Below, piece after piece: positions 28,585 to 37,535 of a stretch of 60,656 bases of DNA. How positions within the stretch are numbered: position 1 is the first letter of the stretch; each line of letters starts with the position of its first letter. The translations under genes and the position numbers were made by a program. The notes beneath the pieces are model-generated. The model searched no databases, was not told the DNA's origin, and saw only the letters and a program-made list of their open reading frames with translations. The DNA comes from Sulfuricurvum sp. (GTDB lineage Bacteria > Campylobacterota > Campylobacteria > Campylobacterales > Sulfurimonadaceae), in the NCBI GenBank assembly GCA_024637215.1, contig JAGXFM010000001.1, positions 1-60,656 of the forward strand, read 5' to 3'.

Positions 28585-29682
28585 TTACCGAAAATTATGG
28601 ATCAATTTTGTAAAAACAGCATAAAGATTTTGAACTTCAGCAATGGATGTCCGCTCATTCGGAGCATGAATCGTATCGTTAATAACACCGAATTCAATGA
28701 CGTCGATGCCATACTCGGCAACAAAACGGGCATCTGATGTCCCCCCTGCCGTCGAATTTTTTGGGGTAATTTTACATACCTCTAGAATCGCATCCGATAA
28801 AGTCCGAACAATCGGGGTATTCGCATCCGTGACAAACGGATAAGCCGATTGATCCAAGACCAGGGTATAGTCCATTCCGCAAAACTGTGAGTCGATAAAT
28901 TTTCTAATACTTTCTTGATCGGTTCGGGTGGAGTTTCGGACATTAAACATCATTTTGAGTTTGCCTGGTGAAACATTGGTTGTCTCAATCCCTGCACGTA
29001 TATCGGTAATAACAATCTGGCTCGGAGCAAAATACTCATCCCCCTCATCCAAAAAAGCACCCGCAATGTTGGATAACACAGGGGCAAGTTGATGGACGGG
29101 ATTGATCGCTTTTTCAGGATACGCGGCATGACCTTGTTTTCCGGTGATTTCGATTACACCGTTGATTGAGCCGCGACGCCCTACTTTGATTGCATCCCCG
29201 AAACGCTCTTCACATGTGGGTTCAGCCACCACAACGGCATCCGGCAAAAGATTATGCTCTTTAAGGTAGGCTAATACTTCAACCGTTCCAAATTTAGCGG
29301 GACCCTCTTCATCCGAAGTCAATAAAATAGATAACGTGCCGTTAAAATCTTTCGCTTCTTTTAGCGCTTGAATAAAGGCCGCAACGCCGCTTTTCATGTC
29401 CTGAGCACCGCGGGCGTAAATATATCCGTCCTTTTGCGTAGCAGTAAAGGGATCGCTCTCCCAGCCATCACCTACAGGAACAACATCCACATGTCCGGCA
29501 AAACAGAGATGTTTTCCCTCCCCAAAATGACGATAGGCAAAAAGGTTTTTAACCCCTTCTCGATCAATTCGAACCATTGTAAAACCTACCAAATAGGTCT
29601 CTAAATAGTCAAAAATACCACCATCTTCAGGAGTAATACTCTGTGACTCTAATAAGTGCTTAAATAACTCAATAACGTTCAA
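28585..29682 (-). CDS. dapE: succinyl-diaminopimelate desuccinylase
   Basis: A 365-residue M20 metallopeptidase of lysine and diaminopimelate synthesis. Metal ligands and catalytic residues sit in FAGHVDVVPVGDGW, ARGAQDMKSGVAAF, TSDEEGPAKFGT and VAEPT, and the family's GGTSDARF is near the C-terminus. Length is normal. It overlaps no neighbour and lies 2 bases after the mutS-like stop. Confidence 0.95.
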   Translation of the reverse strand: MNVIELFKHLLESQSITPEDGGIFDYLETYLVGFTMVRIDREGVKNLFAYRHFGEGKHLCFAGHVDVVPVGDGWESDPFTATQKDGYIYARGAQDMKSGVAAFIQALKEAKDFNGTLSILLTSDEEGPAKFGTVEVLAYLKEHNLLPDAVVVAEPTCEERFGDAIKVGRRGSINGVIEITGKQGHAAYPEKAINPVHQLAPVLSNIAGAFLDEGDEYFAPSQIVITDIRAGIETTNVSPGKLKMMFNVRNSTRTDQESIRKFIDSQFCGMDYTLVLDQSAYPFVTDANTPIVRTLSDAILEVCKITPKNSTAGGTSDARFVAEYGIDVIEFGVINDTIHAPNERTSIAEVQNLYAVFTKLIHNFR

Positions 29683-29684
29683 TG

Positions 29685-31709
29685 TTAATCCTCTTTTAAT
29701 TGCGTCTCATATTCCAGACGTAAACCATTCGGTGTCATTATAAAACCTTGCAGTTTGATTTTGCCTTGCGAAATTTGACGAGAATGGGCTTCACATAAAG
29801 GAATAAGATGGTGATGTTCTTTGGAAACATAACTTTTTTGTGGATTTCGAACCAATGCACCGCAGATAACACACTCCGAAGCCACCACCTCACGATAGCG
29901 TTTGATGTACTCTTTTTGATTACCCAGTTCAAGAACATCATACTCTTTCGCTAAATTTTCCCGCAATCGCTTGGCATTGATTAAAAAGTTTGAATTCATA
30001 TGAAGCGATTCAGCAAATTCCAAACCGTACACACTGCTCCCACGCCCTGATTTTAAAATACGATCATAGATGAGACGATCATGTTTTTCATCATAACGGA
30101 CACTTAGATGCAGATGTACTACTTCCCGTAAACGGCTAAGTTCACTAACCATAGAGAGTTGATGCAAATGGGTCGTCATTAGGAATAAACACCCTTTTTT
30201 AGTGAGTTCCATAATGGTACTTGCGACAATAGCAACCGCTGAGAGAGTTTCGGTACCGTGACTGATTTCATCCCCCAATACCAATGAACGCTCCGTTGCT
30301 CGGCTGAAAATCGTGTTCAGTTCCAACATCTCTACTCCGAAAGTAGAAAGCGATTTCGCAACATTATCCCGCGATTGAATGCGCGTATAGATGCCGTCAA
30401 AAAGGGAAAATTTCATCACTTTGGCAGGAACAAAAAAACCGCTTTGCGCTAATGTTACCGCAATACCGATACTCTTCATTAGTGATGATTTTCCGCTCGA
30501 GTTGATTCCATAAAGCAATACGCCGCGGATATTAGCACCGTCATGCACCTTGGAATCCAACATAACCGTATCGGGATACGGTAAATCGACACAATCACGA
30601 TCACCCATCACAATATCGTTCGGAACATACACAATACCCTGTTCCTCTACCAACAAATGACGCAATCCGCTCATTTGCAAAAAATTTTCTTGGTGAGATG
30701 CCACAATCGTAGGACGAATAAGTCCGTATTTTTGAGCGTTAAGGGCTGAGGCTACGGCAACGTCGATTTGAGCAATCCAATTCAATGTATTTCTGACTAA
30801 AATAATTTGGGCTTCTTGCCATTGCCGCTCATGGGCATGATTACGTAACGCTATCTCCCACCCTTCTTGAATCATTTCCGGAATAAGAAGGTGAGTCAGA
30901 TTATGCTTCACACAATATTTTTGAATTTCCATGATGATGGAAAATGAGTTGAGGGCTAGATCGAGCTCCCCCTTTTGTCCGGTTTGAAGATTTCGCCATA
31001 ACAGCTCAGTATCGGTTACTAAACGCAACCGATCTTTGATCCAGAGGGCATGAGCGTTAAGTGCTTCAATCCAATCAAATCTTCGATTAAGCTCGTAAGG
31101 ATCTTTAATCGGGAGAAAAAGGCGAAAGCGTCCTAATCTTTTTCCCATCGGAGTCGACATATTCATAAAGAGCTTAGCAATACTCGGAACTCTCGAGTCA
31201 ATCGCTGTTATTTCTAACTGTTCAAGGGCATTGTTACCCAGTTCCATCAATTGCACTGTTTCTAAAAAGCTCGGCAACGGATAAGCAAAGGCTTTAGTCT
31301 CATTCATACGATTGGCAAGCAACGCTAATGCCTGCGCAGCTAACGGTCTCGTTTCCAAACTCAAATGCTCTAACGGGCTCAAAAGCGAATAGACACCGAA
31401 AACTTCTTTGAACAGTTTATTTTGCTCTGTCGTATTCAATTGGTTTACGTCAAAGGTATATTCATACATTGCAAAATTCGGTGCAATCTCGTCAAAAATT
31501 TGTTTTGAGGTGGTCCCGATAATAAGATGACGACTGTCAGTAACAAATAAAAGATGCAATACTCGATCGATCGCACCGTAGGGGTGTGCGGGGTCTGCTT
31601 CAATCTCACACAGCCATCCCTTAAGACCGAAAGGTTCAAACATCGCCAAACCGATTGAATATCCGGTAGAGTTTGAGTTGATAAATAAGGATGCTTGATA
31701 CTCTTGCAT
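29685..31709 (-). CDS. MutS-family ATPase with C-terminal HNH-like zinc motif, lacking domain I
   Basis: A 674-residue MutS-type protein. It starts in what looks like the connector domain (IDRVLHLLFVTDSRHLIIG), continues through the lever/core (GKRLGRFRLFLPIKDPYELNRRFDWIEALN), and has a full ATPase: Walker A GINSSGKSS, signature FGVEMLELNTIF, Walker B LVLGDEISHGTET and the THLHQL His. The mismatch-reading domain I with its Phe-x-Glu motif is absent, and the AT-rich DNA upstream has no frame to encode it. After about residue 600 comes CVICGALVRN, then KEHHHLIPLCEAHSRQISQGKI, an HNH-like Cys/His pattern. This matches my memory of the MutS7 group of Campylobacterota and octocoral mitochondria. 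Whether it nicks DNA is unproven. Confidence 0.85.
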   Translation of the reverse strand: MQEYQASLFINSNSTGYSIGLAMFEPFGLKGWLCEIEADPAHPYGAIDRVLHLLFVTDSRHLIIGTTSKQIFDEIAPNFAMYEYTFDVNQLNTTEQNKLFKEVFGVYSLLSPLEHLSLETRPLAAQALALLANRMNETKAFAYPLPSFLETVQLMELGNNALEQLEITAIDSRVPSIAKLFMNMSTPMGKRLGRFRLFLPIKDPYELNRRFDWIEALNAHALWIKDRLRLVTDTELLWRNLQTGQKGELDLALNSFSIIMEIQKYCVKHNLTHLLIPEMIQEGWEIALRNHAHERQWQEAQIILVRNTLNWIAQIDVAVASALNAQKYGLIRPTIVASHQENFLQMSGLRHLLVEEQGIVYVPNDIVMGDRDCVDLPYPDTVMLDSKVHDGANIRGVLLYGINSSGKSSLMKSIGIAVTLAQSGFFVPAKVMKFSLFDGIYTRIQSRDNVAKSLSTFGVEMLELNTIFSRATERSLVLGDEISHGTETLSAVAIVASTIMELTKKGCLFLMTTHLHQLSMVSELSRLREVVHLHLSVRYDEKHDRLIYDRILKSGRGSSVYGLEFAESLHMNSNFLINAKRLRENLAKEYDVLELGNQKEYIKRYREVVASECVICGALVRNPQKSYVSKEHHHLIPLCEAHSRQISQGKIKLQGFIMTPNGLRLEYETQLKED

Positions 31710-31803
31710 AACGTTACCATCGCTTTTTATATCTATAATTTTTTATAAAGATCATTATACAAAAATGAATGCTATTTAACTTTTATTTTAGTAACAATCG
31801 GGC

Positions 31804-31809
31804 TATAAT
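31804..31809 (+). promoter_or_regulatory. -10 box of the PAS gene
   Basis: A perfect TATAAT in GGCTATAATCGC lies 41 bases before the PAS gene ATG, in the 141-base region divergent from the mutS-like gene. A T-rich stretch precedes it, as is common for sigma-70 promoters in this phylum. Confidence 0.65.
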
Positions 31810-31850
31810 CGCAAATTATATATTTCAGTCTACGTTTAGGATATGGTTTT

Positions 31851-32264
31851 ATGAAACGCCCAACCCCGATCAATGAAGAAGTTTTATTTGACGGACGAAG
31901 TTTGATTTCCGAAACGGATACCAAAGGTATCATTACCTACGTTAACCGTAAATTTACTGAAATGACTGGCTACACCGCCATAGAAGCAGTTGGTCAATCC
32001 CACAATCTGCTCCGTCATCCCGATATGCCAAAAGCTGGATTTGCGCAAATGTGGAAAATCATCGAAAGCGGGAAAATTTGGGAAGGATATGTTAAAAATC
32101 TCCGAAAAGATGGGAAGTTTTACTGGGTAGTTGTCCATATCGTCCCAAAACTTGATGAAAGAAGAGAAATTATCGGCTATATCGCTTCACGTAAAATGCC
32201 CGACCGTACCCGTCTCAAAGTCATCGAAGAACAATACAAAGAGATGCGCGTTCAAGAAGACTAA
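31851..32264 (+). CDS. single PAS-domain sensor protein, CetB/Aer-like
   Basis: A 137-residue cytoplasmic protein that is almost entirely one PAS domain (about residues 10-120). The motif run ISETDTKGIITYVNRKFTEMTGY, LLRHPDMPKAGFAQMW and RKDGKFYWVVVHIVPK is typical of Aer-type, FAD-binding PAS proteins. In Campylobacter the analogous stand-alone protein CetB signals through a separate membrane transducer, CetA, for energy taxis; no transducer is seen here. Its stop overlaps the converging MATE stop by 4 bases. Confidence 0.85.
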   Translation: MKRPTPINEEVLFDGRSLISETDTKGIITYVNRKFTEMTGYTAIEAVGQSHNLLRHPDMPKAGFAQMWKIIESGKIWEGYVKNLRKDGKFYWVVVHIVPKLDERREIIGYIASRKMPDRTRLKVIEEQYKEMRVQED

Positions 32265-33568
32265 ATTCTCTTCATTAGCCACTCTTTTTTACGATAAACA
32301 CTCCAGAACCAATACCCTTTAATAGCTGTTTCAATCGTCATAGCGACGTATATCCCTAAAATTCCTCCCCCAAATTTCAAAACCGCATACGCCGGAATAA
32401 TTCGGAAAAGCCATAAGGATAAAAGCGAAATCTGCATACTCAGTTTCGTCGCACCGGCACCGCGTAACGCACCACTGAGAACAAAAGTCAGAGCTAGGGG
32501 GACTTGTGCAATCCCCACAAGGCGTAGATAGAGTGCCGCTTGATCAATCGTTGCGGCGTCTTCCGTAAAAAATTTTATTAGAATTTCAGGGATAGCTACC
32601 AAAATTACACCGACGCTTCCCATAAACAGTATCGCTATTTTTGCACTCAATATCCCCGATTCATACGCATAATCGTATTGCTTCGCCCCGAGATATTGTC
32701 CGACTAAGACCATAGCGGCTACGGAAAATCCGAATCCGGGCATAAATGCTAACGCCTCAATCCGAAGTCCGATCTGATACCCGGCTAAAACTACCGTACC
32801 TTGCGAAGCAATCATCATGACAAAGAGCAAAAAGGAAGCGACTCCGGCAACTCTTTCTACGGCTGCGGGGGTACCGATAAAAATCATTTTTTTCAAGTCA
32901 TTCAGAGCAACAATCGGATAAATTCCTAAAATCCCCCCCCTTCGTATCAAAAGCCACCCGTATATGATGACGCTGAACCCATACGCACACACTGTTGCGT
33001 AAGCAGCACCTTCAACCCCCATCGCTTCAAAACCGCCATGTCCGAAAATAAAAAGATAATTCAAACCGGCATTAAGAAATGCCGAAGCTATTTTAATAAA
33101 AAGTGAGCTTCGTGTATCTCCAGCAGCGGAGAGAGCACTGTATGCCAACGTATCGAGAAATATCAGTCCCATTCCCAAAGAAAGAATGCCGAAATATCCG
33201 CTCCCTAAAATCACCACCTCTTCGCTTGATCCCATCCATTGAAAAAAATCAGCCGCAAAAGTCCACCCGATAATCCCTACGATGAGTGACCCAGCCAGCG
33301 CAACCCACAGTCCGACAAAAACGACTGCCGAAGCACGATTACGCCTTCCACTACCGATATACCGCGAGATCAAAGCACTCGAGCCGATAGCATAAACACT
33401 CATAAAAGCTTGAATGATCATCATAAACTGCATCGATAATCCAACTGCGGCCAGTGCAGCAACACCTAAAATACCGACCATAACCATATCTATCAGGATT
33501 TGGATAATATCGAGAAAATGTTTTAATGCAGCGGGAATCGCAAGCCGTAATACACGCTGTTTCATCAT
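32261..33568 (-). CDS. MATE family efflux transporter
   Basis: A 435-residue protein with about 12 membrane helices in two similar halves. MATE features include AALKHFLDIIQILIDMVMVGILGVAALAAVGLS at the start and FMPGFGFSVAAMVLVGQYLGA at the beginning of the second half. It should export cationic drugs or metabolites using a proton or sodium gradient. It starts 8 bases after the small gene upstream. Confidence 0.93.
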   Translation of the reverse strand: MMKQRVLRLAIPAALKHFLDIIQILIDMVMVGILGVAALAAVGLSMQFMMIIQAFMSVYAIGSSALISRYIGSGRRNRASAVVFVGLWVALAGSLIVGIIGWTFAADFFQWMGSSEEVVILGSGYFGILSLGMGLIFLDTLAYSALSAAGDTRSSLFIKIASAFLNAGLNYLFIFGHGGFEAMGVEGAAYATVCAYGFSVIIYGWLLIRRGGILGIYPIVALNDLKKMIFIGTPAAVERVAGVASFLLFVMMIASQGTVVLAGYQIGLRIEALAFMPGFGFSVAAMVLVGQYLGAKQYDYAYESGILSAKIAILFMGSVGVILVAIPEILIKFFTEDAATIDQAALYLRLVGIAQVPLALTFVLSGALRGAGATKLSMQISLLSLWLFRIIPAYAVLKFGGGILGIYVAMTIETAIKGYWFWSVYRKKEWLMKRI

Positions 33569-33576
33569 AAGAGCAT

Positions 33577-33861
33577 TCAGTTTCGGAACCTTTGCGCTAT
33601 CTCTTCCATTACGCTAAACAGCTCCTCTTTTGTTGCATATCGAAGCTCTATACGGTTCGTCGGAACCTCCCCTACGGGATCAAAATCACAAATTAACAAA
33701 TACGATTCAAGCGTTATCTGTTCGGCTTTTAATTCGGCCCATTCCAACGATACCGAAGCACTCTCACCTCCGGCATGGATCAAAGCAGCAGGATACAAGC
33801 GGGTAATTTTTGCCAAATCAATCTGCTCTCCGTTTGCTTCAAACATCATCTCATTTTTCAT
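33577..33861 (-). CDS. hypothetical protein between two transporters
   Basis: A 94-residue soluble protein with no signal peptide and no family I recognise. It has an alternating beta-rich pattern (SVSLEWAELKAEQITLESYLLICDF) and an ending helix (EELFSVMEEIAQRFRN). Its ATG overlaps the MFS stop by 4 bases (ATGA) and the MATE gene follows after 8 bases, so the three are one transcription unit. Confidence 0.7.
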   Translation of the reverse strand: MKNEMMFEANGEQIDLAKITRLYPAALIHAGGESASVSLEWAELKAEQITLESYLLICDFDPVGEVPTNRIELRYATKEELFSVMEEIAQRFRN

Positions 33862-35063
33862 CCAATCTCCTCAAGCTCATACATCTGCCGTATCCATTGG
33901 TAATAGAGTGCGGCGAATACAAAAACACTCCCCAAAATCAACGTTATCATCGACAACGCAACCCCTAAGGTTGCCAAATAACCTATCAATAATGAGACAA
34001 ATGCCCCCACCCCTAAAAAAATCATATCATTATACGCAATCACACGACCGTAATAATCGCTATGGGTATGATGCTGCAAAAGGGTATAGGTATAAGACCA
34101 TAAAGTTGTCGTCACAAAACCGACAGTAATCGAAGCAACCATCGAAAGATAAAAATCATCTATAACCAGTGCCCAAAAAATGATACTCAATGCTTCTGCG
34201 AGCAATAGCCATCCCAAACGTCCATTGTTAATCCAGTGTCCTAATACCATCGGACCGATTACCAACCCCACCGCACGAGAGGCATTCAGCAATCCTATCC
34301 CTAAAGATACGGCAATGATTTGGGAATAGTACTGTTTTGCGGCCAAAGCAACCAATGCATCAAACGCGGTAAATCCTATAATGGCATGAAGAATTATAAG
34401 GTGATAGACAATGGGGTTGGCTCGGATATAGGTAAAAGCCTCCCGCATCATGACCATCATCTTTGTACCGCTTTGCGATAATTCAATATCAATTTTGATC
34501 GTATACGCGAGAAAAAGGACAATGACAAATAACCCCGCATCCAGTAAAAACGCCGTTGTAACGCCTACCCAATAAACCACCAAGCCACTCAAAGCCATCC
34601 CGAATGTATACGATAAAGACCAAATTATGGAATGAATTTCATTCGCTGCTTGAAGATCTTTCCCCTCCAAAATGCGTGGAAGAAGTGACATCTCAACCGT
34701 AAAATGAAAACTTGCCGCCCCCATACGGATAAATACCAATACATACAAAACCCATAACATCCCTATATTGTCAATACTGATTAAAGACAAAGTAGCAAAA
34801 ATTTCTATCAGCGTAAGAAGTATCATCAACCGCTTGGGATGGATACGATCGAGGATAACACCGCTCAAAGGTGCTTGAAATACCCCGGGTAAAAAATGGA
34901 GCGCCGCAACCAAAGCTATCGTCGTTGCATCAGCTCCCATCTGAATTAATAAGGTGTAAATCGCGACATTGCTAAACCACGCTCCGAAATAAGCAAGCAG
35001 CTGGATTAAAGAGAGGCGACGAAGAAGCGGTTCATTGCGTAAGAGAATTAAATAGCGTTTCAT
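33858..35063 (-). CDS. MFS transporter
   Basis: A 401-residue protein with about 12 membrane helices. The loop after helix 2 (GVILDRIHPKRLMILLTLIEI) is the classic MFS motif A region in the form seen in the MFS_3/enterobactin-exporter-like group. The substrate cannot be told. It heads a three-gene unit with the 94-residue protein and the MATE exporter and is divergent from flaG. Confidence 0.9.
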   Translation of the reverse strand: MKRYLILLRNEPLLRRLSLIQLLAYFGAWFSNVAIYTLLIQMGADATTIALVAALHFLPGVFQAPLSGVILDRIHPKRLMILLTLIEIFATLSLISIDNIGMLWVLYVLVFIRMGAASFHFTVEMSLLPRILEGKDLQAANEIHSIIWSLSYTFGMALSGLVVYWVGVTTAFLLDAGLFVIVLFLAYTIKIDIELSQSGTKMMVMMREAFTYIRANPIVYHLIILHAIIGFTAFDALVALAAKQYYSQIIAVSLGIGLLNASRAVGLVIGPMVLGHWINNGRLGWLLLAEALSIIFWALVIDDFYLSMVASITVGFVTTTLWSYTYTLLQHHTHSDYYGRVIAYNDMIFLGVGAFVSLLIGYLATLGVALSMITLILGSVFVFAALYYQWIRQMYELEEIG

Positions 35064-35089
35064 AATTGCAAGGTTATCATGGGAGTGAT

Positions 35090-35116
35090 TAAAGTTTTTA
35101 TTTTCATGGACGATTT
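35090..35116 (+). promoter_or_regulatory. sigma-28 (FliA) promoter of flaG
   Basis: TAAAGTTT at 35090-35097 is followed after exactly 11 bases by GACGATTT at 35109-35116. This closely fits the flagellar sigma-28 consensus TAAAGTTT-N11-GCCGATAA. The flaG ATG is 42 bases further on, with a TTAGGAGAC ribosome site. Confidence 0.8.
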
Positions 35117-35157
35117 AGGGTTAGAAACTGCCTCATATTTTTATTAGGAGACTTACA

Positions 35158-35544
35158 ATGGAAATCTTCCAAACAACTGCAAAGATGCAACAAAGTCAAA
35201 GTGTTGCTCCGAAACAAAATGTTACAGACGTTCAAAGCGTTCAACAAATTCAAAAAGCGCAAATTCAGCAGGATCAAGCGGCGCAAGCCAATACTGAACA
35301 AAAAACGTCAAAAACCACTTCCCAAGAAGATATGAATCAATTGATTGATCAACTCAATAAATCACTCAATCCGTTTAACACGACCTTGAAATTTGGGTTT
35401 GATGATTCGACGGAAGATTTTTACGTATCCGTAGTCGAAACGAAAAGTAATCGTATGCTTAGACGTTTTCCGATTGAGCAAGCGGAGGCACTTTTGCCGA
35501 AAATGCAAGAAGTAAACGGGCTATTATTTGATCAAAAGGGCTAA
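35158..35544 (+). CDS. flaG: FlaG family flagellar protein
   Basis: A 128-residue protein. The N-terminal half is Gln-rich and probably disordered. The conserved FlaG domain follows (MNQLIDQLNKSLNPFNTTLKFGFDDSTEDFYVSVVETKSNRMLRRFPIEQ). FlaG limits filament length in Campylobacter and is a class 3 gene, in agreement with the sigma-28 promoter here. The usual neighbour fliD is absent; fliS follows. Confidence 0.92.
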   Translation: MEIFQTTAKMQQSQSVAPKQNVTDVQSVQQIQKAQIQQDQAAQANTEQKTSKTTSQEDMNQLIDQLNKSLNPFNTTLKFGFDDSTEDFYVSVVETKSNRMLRRFPIEQAEALLPKMQEVNGLLFDQKG

Positions 35545-35602
35545 TTCCCCCTTTTAGAATATTTTTAATACTTTTTAATCGAATAAACCTAAGGATTTTT
35601 TT

Positions 35603-35983
35603 ATGCACACAAATTTAGCTTATAACACGTACACCCAGAACAATATCGGCGTTGAATCACCGGAAAAGTTGATCCAAATGATGTATGAGGGGATATTGCG
35701 TTTTAACATGCAAGCCAAACGCTCAATCAATGATGGCGATATTGAACGCCGTACGTATTGGATCAACCGTTCTAACGCTGTTATTAGTGAACTTATTAAC
35801 ATTTTGGATTTTAATCAAGGGAGTATTTCCCATTATCTTGCCGGGCTTTATACCTATCAGCTCCGTTTGCTTGTAGAAGCCAATATTTATAGTGATTCCA
35901 CTAAAATTGACCAAGTAAGCCAAGTCTTCAAAGGGCTTTTAGAGGGATGGAAAGAGAGCATTGATGTGGCTAACAAAGCTTAA
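35603..35983 (+). CDS. fliS: flagellin export chaperone FliS
   Basis: A 126-residue four-helix chaperone that keeps flagellin unfolded before export. Family features include NLAYNTYTQNNIGVESPEKLIQMMYEGILRF and INRSNAVISELINILDFNQG. It is preceded by AAGGATTTTTTT. The next small gene starts inside its 3' end. Confidence 0.94.
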   Translation: MHTNLAYNTYTQNNIGVESPEKLIQMMYEGILRFNMQAKRSINDGDIERRTYWINRSNAVISELINILDFNQGSISHYLAGLYTYQLRLLVEANIYSDSTKIDQVSQVFKGLLEGWKESIDVANKA

Positions 35984-36218
35984 AACTGCACTTATTCTTG
36001 AAGACTTTGAGCTTCTCTCTGCTTTGCTAGACGAGATGCCTCAATTTGAGACGCTTCAAGAAATGGAAGAAGCATCGTATCTTCTTGCCCATAGTAAAAT
36101 CTCCTTAGAAAAAAACCGAGCAGAGACTGCGCATATAGTGCAACAACTCAAAAATAGCCTCAATTTTCTCAAATCTACCCAAACAGAACCACCCTCTTCC
36201 CTAAATCTAAAATTTTAA
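35964..36218 (+). CDS. small helical protein in the FliT position
   Basis: An 84-residue protein, mostly helical, whose ATG lies 20 bases inside fliS. Sequence similarity to known FliT is not evident by eye, but the order flaG-fliS-small helical protein is where the FliD chaperone FliT lies in many flagellar loci. The track start (TTG 35961) gives one extra Met; ATG 35964 is preferred. The FliT role is inference from position. Confidence 0.6.
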   Translation: MWLTKLKTALILEDFELLSALLDEMPQFETLQEMEEASYLLAHSKISLEKNRAETAHIVQQLKNSLNFLKSTQTEPPSSLNLKF

Positions 36219-36241
36219 CCCTTTTCTCACCCTTTTTTTGA

Positions 36242-36247
36242 TAAAAT
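36242..36247 (+). promoter_or_regulatory. -10 box of the argG run
   Basis: TTTGATAAAATCGCGAC carries TAAAAT 57 bases before the argG ATG. It is the only promoter-like element I see before a 16-kb run of closely packed plus-strand genes. Confidence 0.5.
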
Positions 36248-36304
36248 CGCGACATTCACTCCATACATGATATGGAGCAAGTGTTCAACGATAAGGAAGC
36301 AGTT

Positions 36305-37522
36305 ATGAAAAAAGAGGTTAAAAAAGTTGTTCTTGCCTATTCCGGCGGATTGGATACAAGTGTCATTTTAAAATGGCTCCAAGACGAGTATAAATGTGAA
36401 GTGGTCACGTTTACCGCAGATATCGGTCAAGGCGAAGAGGTAGAACCAGCACGTGCAAAAGCAATCAGCCTCGGGATCAAACCTGAAAATATTTACATTG
36501 AAGATCTTCGCGAAGAGTTTGTACGTGACTATGTATTCCCAATGTTTCGCGCTAATGCAATTTATGAAGGGGAATATCTCCTCGGAACGTCGATTGCGCG
36601 TCCTTTAATTGCAAAACGTCAAGCGGAAATCGCACGTATCACGGGTGCCGATGCGGTCAGCCACGGTGCGACCGGAAAAGGGAATGACCAAGTCCGTTTT
36701 GAAATGGGGTACTTGGGTCAAAACAGTGCTCTCACTATCATCGCTCCTTGGCGCGAATGGGATTTAAACTCGAGAGAAAAGCTCCTTGCCTATGCGGCAG
36801 AACACGGGATCAAAATCGAAATGAGCGGCAAAAAATCTCCGTACTCTATGGATGCCAACCTCCTGCACATCTCGTATGAGGGTGGAATTTTGGAAGATCC
36901 CGCTTCAGAGCCTGAAGAGAGTATGTGGCGTTGGACGATATCACCTCAGGATGCACCGGATGAAGCTGAGTACATCGAAATCGGCTACGAAAAAGGGGAT
37001 CCGATCAGCCTTAACGGTAAAGTTCTTTCCCCTGCTGTTATGCTTGAGCAGCTCAATATCATCGCAGGACGTCACGGAATCGGACGTGCCGATATCGTTG
37101 AAAACCGCTTTGTCGGTATGAAAAGCCGTGGTTGTTATGAAACACCGGGTGGAACTATTATGATCAAAGCACACCGTGCTATTGAATCATTGACACTTGA
37201 CCGTGAAGAGGCGCACCTTAAAGATGAATTGATGCCGCGCTATGCAAAACTGATTTACAACGGATTCTGGTTTGCGCCGGAACGTGAAATGCTCCAAGCG
37301 GCTATCGATAAAACCCAACAAAATGTACGCGGTAGCGTACGTTTAAAACTTTACAAAGGGAATATCATGGTTGTCGGACGCAGTTCAGATCTTTCACTCT
37401 TCAATCCTGAGTATTGTACCTTTGAAGAAGATTCTGTATACGATCAAAAAGATGCGGGCGGATTTATCAAACTCAACGCGTTACGCTTCATCATCGCCGG
37501 TAAAGCGCGCAAAAACAAATAA
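36305..37522 (+). CDS. argG: argininosuccinate synthase
   Basis: A 405-residue enzyme joining citrulline and aspartate in arginine synthesis. The ATP site is [12 protein letters not shown], and [11 protein letters not shown] and the C-terminal [11 protein letters not shown] are typical. The ORF track start at 36272 adds 11 residues unlike the family; ATG 36305 ([15 protein letters not shown]) follows an AAGGAAG ribosome site and is preferred. Confidence 0.97.
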   Translation: MKKEVKKVVLAYSGGLDTSVILKWLQDEYKCEVVTFTADIGQGEEVEPARAKAISLGIKPENIYIEDLREEFVRDYVFPMFRANAIYEGEYLLGTSIARPLIAKRQAEIARITGADAVSHGATGKGNDQVRFEMGYLGQNSALTIIAPWREWDLNSREKLLAYAAEHGIKIEMSGKKSPYSMDANLLHISYEGGILEDPASEPEESMWRWTISPQDAPDEAEYIEIGYEKGDPISLNGKVLSPAVMLEQLNIIAGRHGIGRADIVENRFVGMKSRGCYETPGGTIMIKAHRAIESLTLDREEAHLKDELMPRYAKLIYNGFWFAPEREMLQAAIDKTQQNVRGSVRLKLYKGNIMVVGRSSDLSLFNPEYCTFEEDSVYDQKDAGGFIKLNALRFIIAGKARKNK

Positions 37523-37535
37523 GGAAATTTTCACT

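Noticed and set aside
37371-37535. N-terminal extension of the FTR-rhodanese frame
   Set aside because: It lies inside argG in another frame, and the ATG at 37536 has a good ribosome site and family-like start.
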